A stretch of 64,000 bases of DNA from Anas platyrhynchos (lineage: Eukaryota > Chordata > Aves > Anseriformes > Anatidae): the NCBI RefSeq assembly GCF_047663525.1, contig NC_092611.1, forward strand, positions 9,027,001 through 9,091,000, written 5' to 3'. The position numbers were made by a program, and so were the translations under genes. The notes under the pieces are model-generated. The model searched no databases and was not told the DNA's origin. It saw only the letters and a program-made list of their open reading frames with translations. Every line of letters begins with the position of its first letter. Position 1 is the first letter of the stretch. Shown piece after piece: positions 21,352 through 33,250 of the stretch.

Positions 21352-24300
21352 ATGCCCCCCGCCCTGCTGGCCTGGGCGCTGCTGCTCTGGGCGCTCACCC
21401 CGCTGCCAGCCCTGCCCCAGCCCCAGCCCCAGCCCCAGCAGGGCCGGCGGGTGCAGGAGAAGGAGGCCACCTTCGACAGGACCTACTCGGACTGGGTGGA
21501 CGCCGACCTGCTCAACATCTACGCCTTCAACCACACCGTGCTGCGCAACAGGGTGAGCGGGGCGCCGGGCACGGGGGGGGCACGGGGGCCTTTTGGGGGA
21601 GCGGGGCCCCTTTTGGTGGTGTGTTCCTGGTTTTGGGGTGTTCCCCTTGTTGGGCCGTGTTCCCCTTGTTGCGGTGCGTTCCCATTTTTGGGGTGTTCCC
21701 CTTGTTGCGGTGTGTTCCCCTTCTTGGTCTGTGCTCCCCTTGTTGGGCTGTGTCCCCCCTTTTGGGCTGCATCCCCCCTTTTGAGCTGTGTTCCTATTTT
21801 TGGGCTGCATCCCCCCTTTTGGGCTGTGTTCCTATTTTTGGGCTGTGTTCCTGTTTTTGGGCTGTGTTCCCCCTTTTGGTCCACGTTCCCCATTTGGGCA
21901 CCCTGAGTTCACCCCGAGGCAGTGCCCCCACCACCCCCTGGCCGTGCAGCCCCCCGTCACCCAGCCCCGGGTGGTGGCAGAGCCCAGTCCCCGCGTCCCA
22001 CACCCCCCCCATCAGCACGGGGCCAACGTGTCTGCGAGCAAAGTCCACCCAGCGGGGCGCCGCTGCCCGGCCACAGCGTCGCCTCCGCGCTGTCCCCGCA
22101 GACAGAGGGAGTCCGGGTGTCGGTGAACGTCCTGTCCGACCACAAGGACCTGCCCGTGCTCTTCGTGGTGAGGCAGAAGGAGGCGGTGGTCTCGTTCCAG
22201 GTGCCGCTCATCCTACGGGGCCTGTGAGTGCTGGGGGGGCTCGGGAGCCCCGGGCGGGGGTCCCCCGCGGGCACGGGGTGGGCAGGGGTGTGTGGCACGG
22301 CACGGCACGGCGGGGTCTGCCTGCCCCAGGTACCAGAGGAAGTACGCGTACCAGGAGGTGAGCCGCACGCTGTGCCAGCCGCAGAGCAAGGCGGAGGTGG
22401 AGACCCAGCACTTCTACGTGGACGTCTCCACGCTGTCCCTCAACGCCTCCTACCAGCTGCGCGTCACCCGCGTGGAGAACTTCGTGCTGCGGTGAGGGGC
22501 ACGGCCCCGGCCCCCTGCCCGCTCCCTCCCCGGGTGGATGCTGCCCCGGCCGGCCCTCATCCCTCCTTCCCCGCTCTCCCCAGGACCAATGAAGCCTTCA
22601 CCTTCAATGCCACGGCGTCGCAGCCGCAGGTGAGGGGCCGGGCTGGCCGGGCAGGGGGTCCGCACCGTGGGGAGCGGCACGGGTGGTGACGTGCCCCTCT
22701 CCCCCCAGTACTTCAAGTACGAGTTCCCCAAGGGAGTGGACTCGGTGATCGTGAAGGTGACCTCGGCCATGGCTTTCCCCTGCTCCGTCATCTCCATCCA
22801 GGACATCCTGGTAGGTTTGGGTTCTGGGGACTCCCCCCGAGGGGACCCGCGGGGCTGACGGCTCCTCGCACCCCGCAGTGCCCCGTCTATGACCTGGACA
22901 ACAACGTGGCCTTCATCGGCATGTACCAGACCATGACCAAGAAGGCAGCCATCACCGTGCAGGTGGGCGCGGGGCCGGGGACACTGGGCATGGGGACAGG
23001 CCCCGGCCGTGGGGCTCAGCCCCACAGGGACCCACACGTCCCCCCCCGGTGCTGCTGACCCTCGTCTCTCTCGCCGTGGCAGAAGAAGGATTTCCCCAGC
23101 AACAGCTTCTACGTGGTGGTGGTGGTGAAGACGGAGGACGAGGCGTGCGGGGGGGCTCTGCCCTACTACCCCCTGTCCAAACACACCTCCCCAGGTGGGT
23201 GCCTGGCGGGGGGAGCCTTGCTGCTGCGGGGTCTGGTGCTGGGCACGGGGCTGACCCCCGCCCCGCAGAGCTGAGGGCTGCCCGTGCCTCCTGCAGATGA
23301 GCCCGTGGATCAGCACAACCGGCAGAAGATGCTGGAGGTGATGGTGTCCCCTGCCATAACCTGTAAGCCTGGGTGGGAGCCTGCTCCGGACGCCGATAAG
23401 GGCTGGGGGCTGCGGGGTGCTGGGGGGGACCCCGGGACAGGTCCCCGGGGCCACCGCTCGCCCTGAGCCTCGTCCCGGCTCTGTGCGCAGCGGAGGCGTA
23501 CGTGAGCAGCATGCTCTTCTGCCTGGGCATCTTCCTCTCCTTCTACGTCCTCACGCTGCTCATCGCCTGCTGGGAGAGCTGCCGGTGAGCCCCCAACCCT
23601 TGTGGCCCCCCCCGTCCCCTCCCCGAGCCCCTGTCCGTGCCCCACGGTGCGGTGCCACCTGTGGGCGCCCTGCGGTGCCGCTCACAGCCGCTCCCTTTGG
23701 CAGGCAGCAGAAGAGGAAGGGGCTCCTGGCAGCCATGGACTCACCCAGCCTGGACACAGGTATTCGGGGTGGCAGCGAGGGGACGGATGTCCCTGGGGCT
23801 GGTGGTTTTTTCTGCCTTTCAAGTGAGGCCAAAGAGCAGGGATGGGAACGTCCTGGGGTTTGGTTTCTTCTCCTCTCTGGGGCTGACGCAGCTGAGCTGG
23901 GGCTTGGGCACCTGACTGGGTCTCTCTCTCTTTTTCCATGACTTTCTGGCGACTCCCAGCATCTTTACTGGGTAGGTGCCAGCGTTTGCTCTGTCCGTGG
24001 CTGTGAGCTGCTGCCCGCGCCGTGCCCCCAGCTGCAGGCAGAGGCGCAGGGCACTGCCCCGCTCCCATCGGCTGCACGGCCCCGTGCTGGGGGTGCTGCC
24101 GGTGGCTGCCCCCCACTGATGGGGCTGTGCATCCCCTCCTGTCCTGCAGGGCACTCCCGCAGCATCCCCGACTCCTTCCTGGGGCACGTCCCCTACGACA
24201 CCTACGGTTACGGCTCCTTCGGTGAGTGCTGCCTGCTGCCCCTCACCTCCCCACCCATGGGGCCCGGTGGCCGTGCCGCATGCCCACCCTGTCCCTCCCC

Positions 24301-27300
24301 GCAGAGAACGGCTCCTCCGGCAGCACCGAGGCCGCCTCGGGCAGCTTGGGCTCTGCAGAGGTCTCCTACGGATACGTGGGTGAGTCCTGCGCCGTGCCAC
24401 ACCACGGAGCCCACGTGCCAGGGCTGCCTCGAGGGCACCGACTGCTGGCAGCTCAGCTCTGCCTCTCTCCGTCCCCTGGCAGCCCCTGTCCCTCCCTGAC
24501 AGCCCGAGGTGGGGTCTTGGGGTGGGCACCGCCGGCTGGCGATGTGCCGGGAGCTGCGCTGGGTCCCCCCCGTCCTGCCCCGGTAACTCTCGCTTTCCTT
24601 TGAAGGGCAGGAGCAGTTCAAGCGGCGCATCCCCTCGGCCCCGATGAGGCAGCTGTGCATTGCTATGGGTAGATGTTGGTGCCGAGCAGGGGCGGTCCAA
24701 TCGAGCCAATCTGCCCTGCCCCGAGCTTTGCCCCGGGCGCAGCCCCCGCCGTGCCCGCAGCCGCTCTGCCCCAGCCCCGCACGGCACAGGGCCCGCCCGG
24801 TGCGGCCAAATCCTGGGGCAGGCCCTGGCTGAGCTAGAAGGGGGGGCGCGGGTGTAATTGGGGGTGATTGGTGTTGGCGAGGGGGACTTGGCCCCGTGGG
24901 GTGCCCCCATCACCGCTCACCCCCCGGCTCTGGCGCAGGGGAGCGGTCGCTGGAGAACGTGGCCGGCCGGCCCCGCCTGGACTCGCTGAGCTCGGTGGAG
25001 GAGGACGACTACGACACGCTGGCCGACATCGACTACGACAAGAACGTCATCCGCACCAAGGTGCGTCCCCGTCGGGGCTGTGCGGGGCCGTGCCGGGGCG
25101 CCCAGCCCTGCCCCGCTCCGACCCTGCCTCTCCTTGCAGCAATACCTCTGCGTGGCCGACCTGGCCCGCAAGGACAAGCGGGTGCTGCGGAAGAAATACC
25201 AGATCTACTTCTGGTGAGGAGAGGATAGAGTGGGGGGGATCGGGACGGTGACCCCACGGTGTCCCCAATGGGCACCCTGGCGACACCGCTGTGCCCCCCC
25301 AGGAACATCGCCACCATCGCCGTCTTCTACGCCCTGCCGGTCATCCAGCTGGTCATCACCTACCAGACGGTGAGCGGGGTCGGGGTGCCCGACCCGGGGA
25401 GCTGTCCCAAACCATGATGGGAACGTCCCCATGTCCCCGGGGCGTCCCCCCATGTCCTCTCCCTGCCACCTCCTGCTCTCACTGTGCTGTGCCTGCAGGT
25501 GGTGAACGTGACGGGCAACCAGGACATCTGCTACTACAACTTTCTGTGCGCCCACCCGCTGGGGAACCTCAGGTCAGGGCGGCGGGCGTGGGGCAGGGCC
25601 ATGGGGGGTGGGCAGTGAAGGGGGGGGGTCCCGGGGTGCTGAGGGGCTGGCCCTTTTCCCGCAGCGCCTTCAACAACATCCTCAGCAACCTGGGCTACGT
25701 CCTGCTGGGGCTGCTCTTCCTGCTCATCATCCTGCAGCGGGAGATCAACTACAACCGGGCGCTGATGCGCAACGACACGCACGCGCTGGTAGGGGACACA
25801 CGGCCGCGGGGCTCTGCTCCCGGGGGCGTCTCGGCGTCCCTGAGCACCCCTTCCCCTCCCCTCTGCCCCCCCAGGAGTGCGGCATCCCCAAGCACTTCGG
25901 GCTCTTCTACGCCATGGGCACGGCCCTGATGATGGAGGGGCTGCTCAGCGCCTGCTACCACGTCTGCCCCAACTACACCAACTTCCAGTTCGGTGAGTGC
26001 CGCCCCGGCACCATGCTGGGGGCAGCCCCCACGCAGCCCCCCTGACCGCTGCCGTCCCGCAGACACCTCCTTCATGTACATGATCGCCGGGCTCTGCATG
26101 CTGAAGCTGTACCAGAAGCGGCACCCCGACATCAACGCCAGCGCCTACAGCGCCTACGCCTGCCTGGCCGTCGTCATCTTCTTCTCCGTCGTCGGCGTCG
26201 TGAGTGCAGGAGCGCGGCGGGGCCGGGCACGGCTCGGGGTGGCCACTCGCCAGCCCCCTGACCGCTTTTGTCTCCCCCCCCAGGTGTTTGGCAAAGGGAA
26301 CATGGCCTTCTGGATCGTCTTCTCCGTCATCCACATCGTGGCCACCCTCCTGCTCAGCACCCAGCTCTACTACATGGGGCGCTGGAAGCTTGGTGAGGGT
26401 TTACCTGGGGGCTGGCAGGGCTGGGACGGGCAGGGGGCAGCTCTGGGACCCCCAGCAGTACCTCCGGGACCCCCATCTCTACCTCCCCTGTCCCCACAGA
26501 CTCGGGCATCCTGCGCAGGATCCTGCACGTGCTGTACACGGACTGCGTCCGGCAGTGCAGCGGGCCCATGTACGTGGTGAGTGACGGGAGGGGAAGGGAC
26601 GTCGCTGCCCGCGAGCTTGCTGGCCACCAGCCTGGGGCTGTGCTGAGAGCTGGCACGCCGCAGACCCCCCCCCAGCCTGGCCGGGTGCCCCCCAGGCCCT
26701 CTCCTCACCCCGTCTCCTCTCCCTTGGCAGGACCGAATGGTGCTCTTGGTCATGGGGAACATCATCAACTGGTCGCTGTGAGTGCAGAGCCGGGCCCCCA
26801 CGCTGCTTCCTCCACACCCAGACCCCCCCATCCCCGCTGCTGCCCCTGCCCTGCTCCCCCCCGGCCCCAAGCCAGCCCCCGGGGCTGAGGACACCCAGCT
26901 CGTGGCAGCTGTGGGCTGAGCACGGCCCCTGCACCCGCGGCACCGCAGCGTCCCCCTGCACCGCCCCATCCCCTGGGGGAGCTGCCAGCAGGTCCCGGGG
27001 GACAGCAGGGCACGGGGGGGGGGACACCGCAGGCTGAGCTGACCCCGCTGCCTGTCCCTGCCTCCCCAGCGCTGCCTACGGCCTCATTGTCCACCCCAAT
27101 GACTTTGCTTCCTACCTGCTGGCCATCGGCATCTGCAACCTGCTCCTCTACTTCGCCTTCTACATCATCATGAAGGTGCGAGCGGAGCCCGTGCGGGGAG
27201 GGCACCGGGGGCGGGCGTTTTGGGGGTGCTCAGCCAGAGGCTGCCCATCCGTGCTGCCGGGTGCCCCCTGCGTGCTGACCCCAACCTCTCCTCCAGCTCC

Positions 27301-27759
27301 GCAGCGGCGAGCGCATCAAGCTCATCCCCCTGCTCTGCATTATCGGCACCTCCGTGGTCTGGGGCTTCGCCCTCTTCTTCTTCTTCCAGGGGCTCAGCAC
27401 CTGGCAGGTAGGTGGCTGGGTGGGGGGCAAGGGGTGGCAGCGGGGTGGGCAGGGTGACAGCTCGCCCCGTCCCTCATAGAAAACCCCAGCCGAGTCCCGG
27501 GAGCACAACCGCGACTGCATCCTGCTCGACTTCTTCGACGACCACGACATCTGGCACTTCCTCTCCTCCATCGCCATGTTCGGCTCCTTCCTGGTAGGTG
27601 CTGCCCTCCCCGCAGCCACGGGACCCCGGGGGGCTCAGCCAGGGGGGGGGCCAGCCCCCCACCCTGCCCACGGCCCCTCCGCTGCCCTCTCCACAGGTGC
27701 TGCTGACGCTGGACGATGACTTGGACTGCGTCCAGCGGGACAAGATCTACGTCTTCTAG
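21352..27759 (+). CDS. SIDT2: SIDT2, SID1 transmembrane family member 2
   Basis: SIDT2 is a lysosomal multipass membrane protein implicated in taking nucleic acid into lysosomes. Coding exons: 21352-21552, 22102-22223, 22330-22491, 22584-22629, 22709-22810, 22879-22962, 23083-23194, 23297-23362, 23491-23584, 23704-23759, 24150-24221, 24305-24379, cassette 24606-24668, 24939-25060, 25140-25213, 25303-25369, 25499-25572, 25665-25788, 25875-25992, 26063-26199, 26284-26392, 26500-26576, 26731-26777, 27070-27175, 27297-27407, 27480-27593, 27697-27759. All phases agree, giving 844 residues, or 865 with the cassette (human 832/853). A signal peptide (about 1-22) and PQ repeats precede a luminal beta-rich domain. 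Eleven hydrophobic segments follow, including the conserved SNLGY, SACYH and HDIWHFLSS motifs of the CREST-type hydrolase fold. It ends ...RDKIYVF as in mammals. Confidence 0.96.
21620..21898 (+). repeat. About 19-bp minisatellite in SIDT2 intron 1
   Basis: Roughly 14 degenerate copies of a unit like GGGCTGTGTTCCCCCTTTT run head to tail inside intron 1. The array makes long spurious open frames on both strands, with Cys/Phe-rich or Lys/Gly-rich repeats, which should not be annotated as genes. Confidence 0.9.
23960..23971 (+). other. SIDT2: Possible 12-nt SIDT2 microexon
   Basis: Between exons ending 23,759 and starting 24,150, the 12 bases CATCTTTACTGG lie between a CAG acceptor, preceded by a strong pyrimidine tract, and a GTAGGT donor. 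Both flanking junctions are phase 1, so inclusion would add Ala-Ser-Leu-Leu without changing frame. No orthologous microexon is known to me; this is a prediction. Confidence 0.35.
24606..24668 (+). CDS. SIDT2: SIDT2 63-nt cassette exon
   Basis: This phase 1-1 exon adds 21 residues ([11 protein letters not shown]...RQLCIAM) to the large cytoplasmic loop. Mammalian SIDT2 has the same optional segment (GHDQFKRRLPS...RQLCIAM), so alternative inclusion is an old property of the gene. The flanking exons join in frame with or without it. Confidence 0.85.
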
Positions 27760-28325
27760 GGGCCCGTCAGCAGAGGGGCCGCTGCTCCGTGGTGCCGCCC
27801 CCCGGGGCTGTGCCAAAATCCCGGCTGGAGCCCCCCCACCCCGGGGGAGGGATGCCCGTGCTGGGGGTCCCGCCAGCCTCTCCGTCCCCTCCTCGCCGTG
27901 CCTCCTCCTCACTGTGCGGGTGCCTGCGGCCAACCCCCCCGGCCTGCCCAGCACGTGTCTTAGCCGAAAATGGGGCTGGGGACCCCCGATGGCAGCCCAG
28001 CCCTTCTCTTGCACCGGGGGGGCTGCGTGGCTGCGTGGCGTCCCCCGTGGCGCCCGTCCGTGGTGACAAGTGACACTGGACAAGGTGCTGCTGCTGCTGG
28101 GACGCGCGGCCCCACACGCACACGGGTGCGGGACCTTCAGTGCCTAATGCCAGTTTTGGGGTGTGGAGCGTGGCGGCCCTGCCCCTGCACCCCGCTGCCG
28201 GGGTCAGCCCCCGGGGGGGCCGCGTCCCGCCGAGCCCCTCGCCCGGCTGGATTTCTCCTCCCGTCCGCTGCTCCTGCGGCCGTGCCGGGGAGCGGCTCCC
28301 ATTAAAGTGTCTGCACTTTACCCGT
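27760..28325 (+). other. SIDT2: SIDT2 3' UTR
   Basis: This GC-rich untranslated sequence ends near an ATTAAA poly(A) hexamer at 28,301-28,306, which is followed by a T-rich then G/T-rich stretch. No other poly(A) signal was seen in the interval. Confidence 0.75.
28301..28306 (+). terminator. SIDT2: SIDT2 poly(A) signal (ATTAAA)
   Basis: ATTAAA lies 542 nt after the SIDT2 stop codon and is the only poly(A) hexamer before the TAGLN promoter. Confidence 0.7.
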
Positions 28326-29039
28326 GCCTGCTTCCTCCTGCGGGGCCGGGGCTGGGGGCTCCCGGCACATCCAGCACCCTGGGGTGGGGTTGGAGGGGCC
28401 ACTGGGTGTCAGCCGCACGCTGCAGCTCCCCCAGCCTCCCCCTTGGCTCCTGGGAAGCTGAGAGGCCCCCCAGGGCTGTGGGGCTGTGGGGTTTGGGGTG
28501 CGGAGGGGTTTGGGGTGCAGGCAGTGCACCCATGGATGTAGGGGGGCTTTGGGGAGGCTGCGGGTCCTGGGCTGAGCCCCTGGGGTCCTGTGGCCATGGG
28601 GACAATCCTGGAGCTGTGGCTGTGTCCTGCAGCTCCTGGCACTGCAGGGGGGGCTGGGGACGGAGCTGGGGGGATGCCAGGTCCCTGGGGCTGGGGGTCC
28701 CTGGGGGCTGGGGGTCCCTGGGGGCTGGGGGTCCCTGTGCCATCCCCACCTGGCTCCAGGGCTGCCCAGCCACATCCTGCCCTCCTCAACGGGGTCAGAG
28801 CAATTCTTGGGGCCACTCCTGAGCCCTGGCCGTGTGCCCGCAGGATGCCCACGGCCTCTCCGGGCTGTGCAGGCCAGCCCTGCCTCGCTCTGCTCCCCAG
28901 CAGCCCCCCGGCACGCACCGCGACCACCTCGTGGCCTCGTCCCAGCCACTTGGGTCCCCCCCGTGCCCCCAGCCCCGCAGAGCCCCGCGGGGTGAGCGCA
29001 GGGGAAAGCCAGCCATGAAGTCAGGGCAGAAAAACCTTG
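28326..29039. other. SIDT2-TAGLN intergenic spacer
   Basis: No gene was seen. A short direct repeat with a 17-bp unit (GTCCCTGGGGGCTGGGG, about three copies) lies at 28,681-28,737. Confidence 0.7.
28681..28737 (+). repeat. 17-bp direct repeat, three copies
   Basis: GTCCCTGGGGGCTGGGG is repeated nearly perfectly three times (the first copy is one base shorter), followed by a partial fourth copy. Confidence 0.9.
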
Positions 29040-29362
29040 GCGAGCGCCTGCCTATAAAAGGACTTACTCCATCAGAGCCCGGGGCCCCGCTTCCTCCCTG
29101 CCCCAAAACTGCCGGGGCTGAGGCACGCGGGGAATGCTCCGGCACGGGCCCTTAGTCACCGCTTTTCGGAGTCTTTTCCCCAAATATGGTGCCTGGGCAG
29201 GAGTCTGGGTGCGCCCCGCGAGGGAGGGATGGGGGGCTGGCCGCGGGCTGGCTGACATCACTGCCCCGGCACCGGCCTTTTAGCTCGGCGTCGGCCTCCC
29301 CAGTGTGCAGAGCGCCCGCTCCCGCGCACAGCATCGCCCCGCGCATCCCTCAGCAGCCGCTC
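29040..29362 (+). promoter_or_regulatory. TAGLN: TAGLN promoter with two CArG boxes and non-coding exon 1
   Basis: A perfect SRF site, CCAAATATGG, lies at 29,180-29,189. A CArG-like CTATAAAAGG, one mismatch from consensus, lies at 29,052-29,061, 128 bp upstream. Mammalian TAGLN (SM22-alpha) promoters carry a near CArG of the same sequence and a far CArG ending in ATAAAAGG at similar spacing. These drive smooth-muscle transcription through SRF and myocardin. A TTTTAG-type element at about 29,277-29,282 precedes the likely start site. Exon 1 would end at a GTGAGT donor after 29,362. The exact transcription start is not visible. Confidence 0.8.
29180..29189. promoter_or_regulatory. TAGLN: CArG-near (SRF site)
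   Basis: CCAAATATGG fits CC(A/T)6GG exactly and equals the proximal CArG described for mammalian TAGLN. Confidence 0.8.
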
Positions 29363-30793
29363 GTGAGTCCTGCTGCGGGGGGGTGGCGGGCACGGGGGGT
29401 GCCCCCTGGGGACGTCGGCCCCTGGGACGTGGGGGTGCTGCTCTGCGGGATGGGGTCGCGCTCCCCGCATTGGGATTCTGCTGGCGGGGATGGGGCTGCT
29501 GCTCCCCGTGCTGGGATGCTGCTCCCCGGGATGGGGTCCTGCTCCCCGCACTGGGATTTTGCTCTCCGGGATTGGGCTGCTGCTCTCTGGATTGAGGTGC
29601 TGCTCTGCGGGATGGGGTGCTGCTCCCCAGGATGGCATCATGCTCCCTGAATGGGGGTGCTGCTCCCTGGATTCGGGTCCCTCTCCCCTTGGGGGGGGGG
29701 GATGCAGTTCCACGGGCTGAGGACCCTGCCCAGCGTGCGCTGCTGCCCCCGGTCCTCAGCACCGGGTTGCCACCGGGGCTCCGCGGCTCCTGGGAGCAGA
29801 GCTTGGGTGGGCGCTGGCTGTGCCCAGCCCTGGGGCACTTGGGGAGCACTCGGGGAGCAGCCCCAGCCCCCAGTTCCTGCAGGAAGGGGGTGAAGGTGGG
29901 AGGTGGGCACAGGGTCACGGTCAGTGCCCCGTGAGCTGTGCCAGCCGAGCGGTGCTGCCTGCGGCATCGGGGATGTGCCCGGGACTGGGCACAGCCCGTG
30001 AGGGGCTCCTGCACTGACACTGCAGGAACCCCGGGGCTGGGGGCTCCCCTGCATCGCTGCCAGCAGCCAGGCTCGGCGCTTCCCTGCTGCCTCCCAGCTC
30101 CGTGCTGCTGGAACTGGGCTGCATCTGCCCGGTGCGAGGGGCGAGCTGCTGGTCGGGGAGCTCAGGTGCCTCCACGGCGCAGCCCCGGCACTCGGCTGGC
30201 TCCAACCCAGCCAGGAGCTGTGCGGGGAGGAGAGAGGCTGCCTCGGTGGGGGGCTTGGCTGCCGGCTCCCCACCCGCTGGCACCCTTCCTGGCATCCTCC
30301 GGTGCTGCCCGCCCCGGCCACTGCTGTGCCTGCCCGCACCATGTCCTTACAAGGGCACGGGCACGGCTCCGCGGGGTGGCCTCCTGGCACCGGCACGGGG
30401 ACACGGAGAGCCGTGGCCACCCCACGGCACCCTGCGGTGCCCCAGGCACCCAGCCCTGCTGCCCGGACCCTGCTGCTCTTCAGCTGTGCCGGTTCCTTCC
30501 CGGACACCTTCAGCCATGGCACAGCCACCGGCTGCCCGAAGCCAGGGATGTTGGCACCCTCGGGGCTCGCTGGTGGCTGAGCGGGCAGGGATGGGGACGA
30601 GGCAGCTCTGGGATGGGACCCGTCTGTCTGGGCACGCTGCAAGGATCTCGGTTGAGTGCTCGGCTCTGGATGTGCCGTTGGGCATCGAACAGCCCCTGCT
30701 TGGCACGGGGAGAGCCGGGAGGTGGATGCTGTGGGGTGCCAGGTGAGGGGGAGGCAGTGCCCCCGCAGCCTCACGCGCCCCGTCCTGCCCCAG
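29363..30793 (+). other. TAGLN: TAGLN intron 1
   Basis: This GC-rich intron separates the non-coding first exon from the exon with the start codon. It holds a 20-bp minisatellite at its 5' end and nothing else recognisable. The 435-codon open frame that overlaps it and exon 2 is a by-product of low stop density. Confidence 0.75.
29441..29681 (+). repeat. 20-bp minisatellite, about 12 copies, in TAGLN intron 1
   Basis: Head-to-tail copies of CTCCCCGGGATGGGGTGCTG with scattered differences span 241 bp, starting about 80 bp after the predicted exon 1 donor. Confidence 0.9.
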
Positions 30794-30813
30794 GTCTCCC
30801 ACCCGCCGCAGTC

Positions 30814-31828
<1,015 letters not shown>

Positions 31829-32375
31829 GCAGCCCCCCGCCTCCCCCAGCCCCAGCCAGGACCTCCGTCTGCGCTCCCTCCAGCCCCGCGTGCCGCAGCT
31901 GCCGGGGCGCCGGCGACTCCAGCCGCCCCCCACCGATTGGTATTTATTGGAAACCAAAAGCCAGCCAGCCCAAAACACCCCTCCGGCGCCACGACCGGCA
32001 CCGAGCCGCAGCCCAGCCGTGCCCCGCCGCGCTCGCTCCGGCTCCCGCTCCCGGGCGGCCTCTCCTCTCCTCCTCCTCCTCCTCCTCTCCTCCTCTCCAG
32101 CCTCGCACGCTCCCCGCTTCACTCCTGCGAGCCCCGCCGCCAGCTGGCCCCGTCCCCCCCTGCGCCCAGCCGTGCTCGCGGGCACCCACGGGTGCCCCGT
32201 GGCCCTCCCCGGGGAGGGCGCGCGCCCCAGCACCCGGAGCCACCCTGCCTGCCCGCCACCCTGCGCCAGCCCAGCGCCACTCTGGCAGAGATCCTCGCGA
32301 ATGGGGAGAAAAGAAAATTGGCCTCGGTTTTGTACTTCGTTTTTGTCAAAATTAAAAGGTTCTTCAGCCAGCGCC
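31829..32375 (+). other. TAGLN: TAGLN 3' UTR
   Basis: This untranslated sequence contains a TCC-rich run at about 32,070-32,100 and ends near an ATTAAA at 32,351-32,356. A further plus-strand AATAAA at 32,706-32,711 could give a longer form that overlaps the PCSK7 3' end. Confidence 0.65.
32351..32356 (+). terminator. TAGLN: TAGLN poly(A) signal (ATTAAA)
   Basis: ATTAAA lies 523 nt after the TAGLN stop in a locally AT-rich stretch with T-rich sequence upstream. Confidence 0.6.
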
Positions 32376-32629
32376 GCGTGCCCAGCTTTCCTCCCACCCT
32401 GTCCCGCGGGCACCCCAGGAGAGCCGAAGCCCCGGAGACGTGGATGGTGCAGAGGGGGGGGGCTCAGCCCTCCCCACCCCAAGCCGCTGCCCTTTCTCCT
32501 TCCAACCCTGGCCAGGAGCAGCCCTGGCCCCCAGCAGAGCCCCCCCCCGCCCTGGGCACTTGGGGACTCAGGTTCCCAAAGCGAGCAAGCGCTGGGAGGG
32601 CAGAGGAGTGAGGGATCGGGGAGAGGAGG

Positions 32630-33250
32630 GTTTTTAGAAGACTTTATTTGTAAAGCTACACAAAAGGACTCTGCCGTTTAAAAAACAACCCCCCAACTTT
32701 AAAAAAATAAACCAGCGAACCCAAAGACACGTGAACAAACCAGCCCGGCTCGCAGGCGAGCCGCTGCCAGAGCAACTCGGTCCTCCCTCCCCAGCCCCAG
32801 CCAGGCTCTGCGCGCGGTGTCCCCACGCAGGGACACCCCCAGCCCTCCTGCAGCATACGGGGTGTGGGGGGCAGCCCCCAGCACCCTGCGGGGGGCACTG
32901 ACACCCTGCAGCCTCTGGGCAGGATGCTGGAGGGAGCCCCGCTGCCTTCTGCCCCCCTCCCAAGCGTGCGCCTGCTTGCCGGAGGGGACAGGGTGGTGGG
33001 GTCAGAGCACAGGGGGCAGGGAGCAAGCTCCTCTGGGAACGGGCTTAAGGCTTGCTTTGTTTTCCAGAGCAAGGGAAAGGAAAGCTCCCCTGCCACTGCC
33101 AGCAGACTTTCTCCTTGCTTGAGCCACTTCCAGCACCCCTTTTTGCAGGACTCAGCGGCAGTGGTCCCCGGGGGCTCGGGAAGGCTCTGCTGCCCACGCT
33201 CAGGAAGGACGTACCGAGGGGGGGGATGCAGCCCAAGCCCCCAGCCCCAG
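32630..33250 (-). other. PCSK7: PCSK7 3' UTR
   Basis: This is the non-coding tail of the last PCSK7 exon down to the AATAAA at 32,648-32,643 (minus). Open frames on the opposite strand here (such as the 290-codon frame from 32,864) are antisense shadows of the last coding exon. Confidence 0.7.
32643..32648 (-). terminator. PCSK7: PCSK7 poly(A) signal
   Basis: TTTATT on the plus strand reads AATAAA on the minus strand, about 600 nt after the PCSK7 stop codon. It faces the TAGLN poly(A) signal across about 290 bp. Confidence 0.65.

Noticed and set aside
21527-21893. Repetitive Lys/Gly/Thr-rich minus-strand frames in SIDT2 intron 1
   Set aside because: They are translations of the 19-bp minisatellite.
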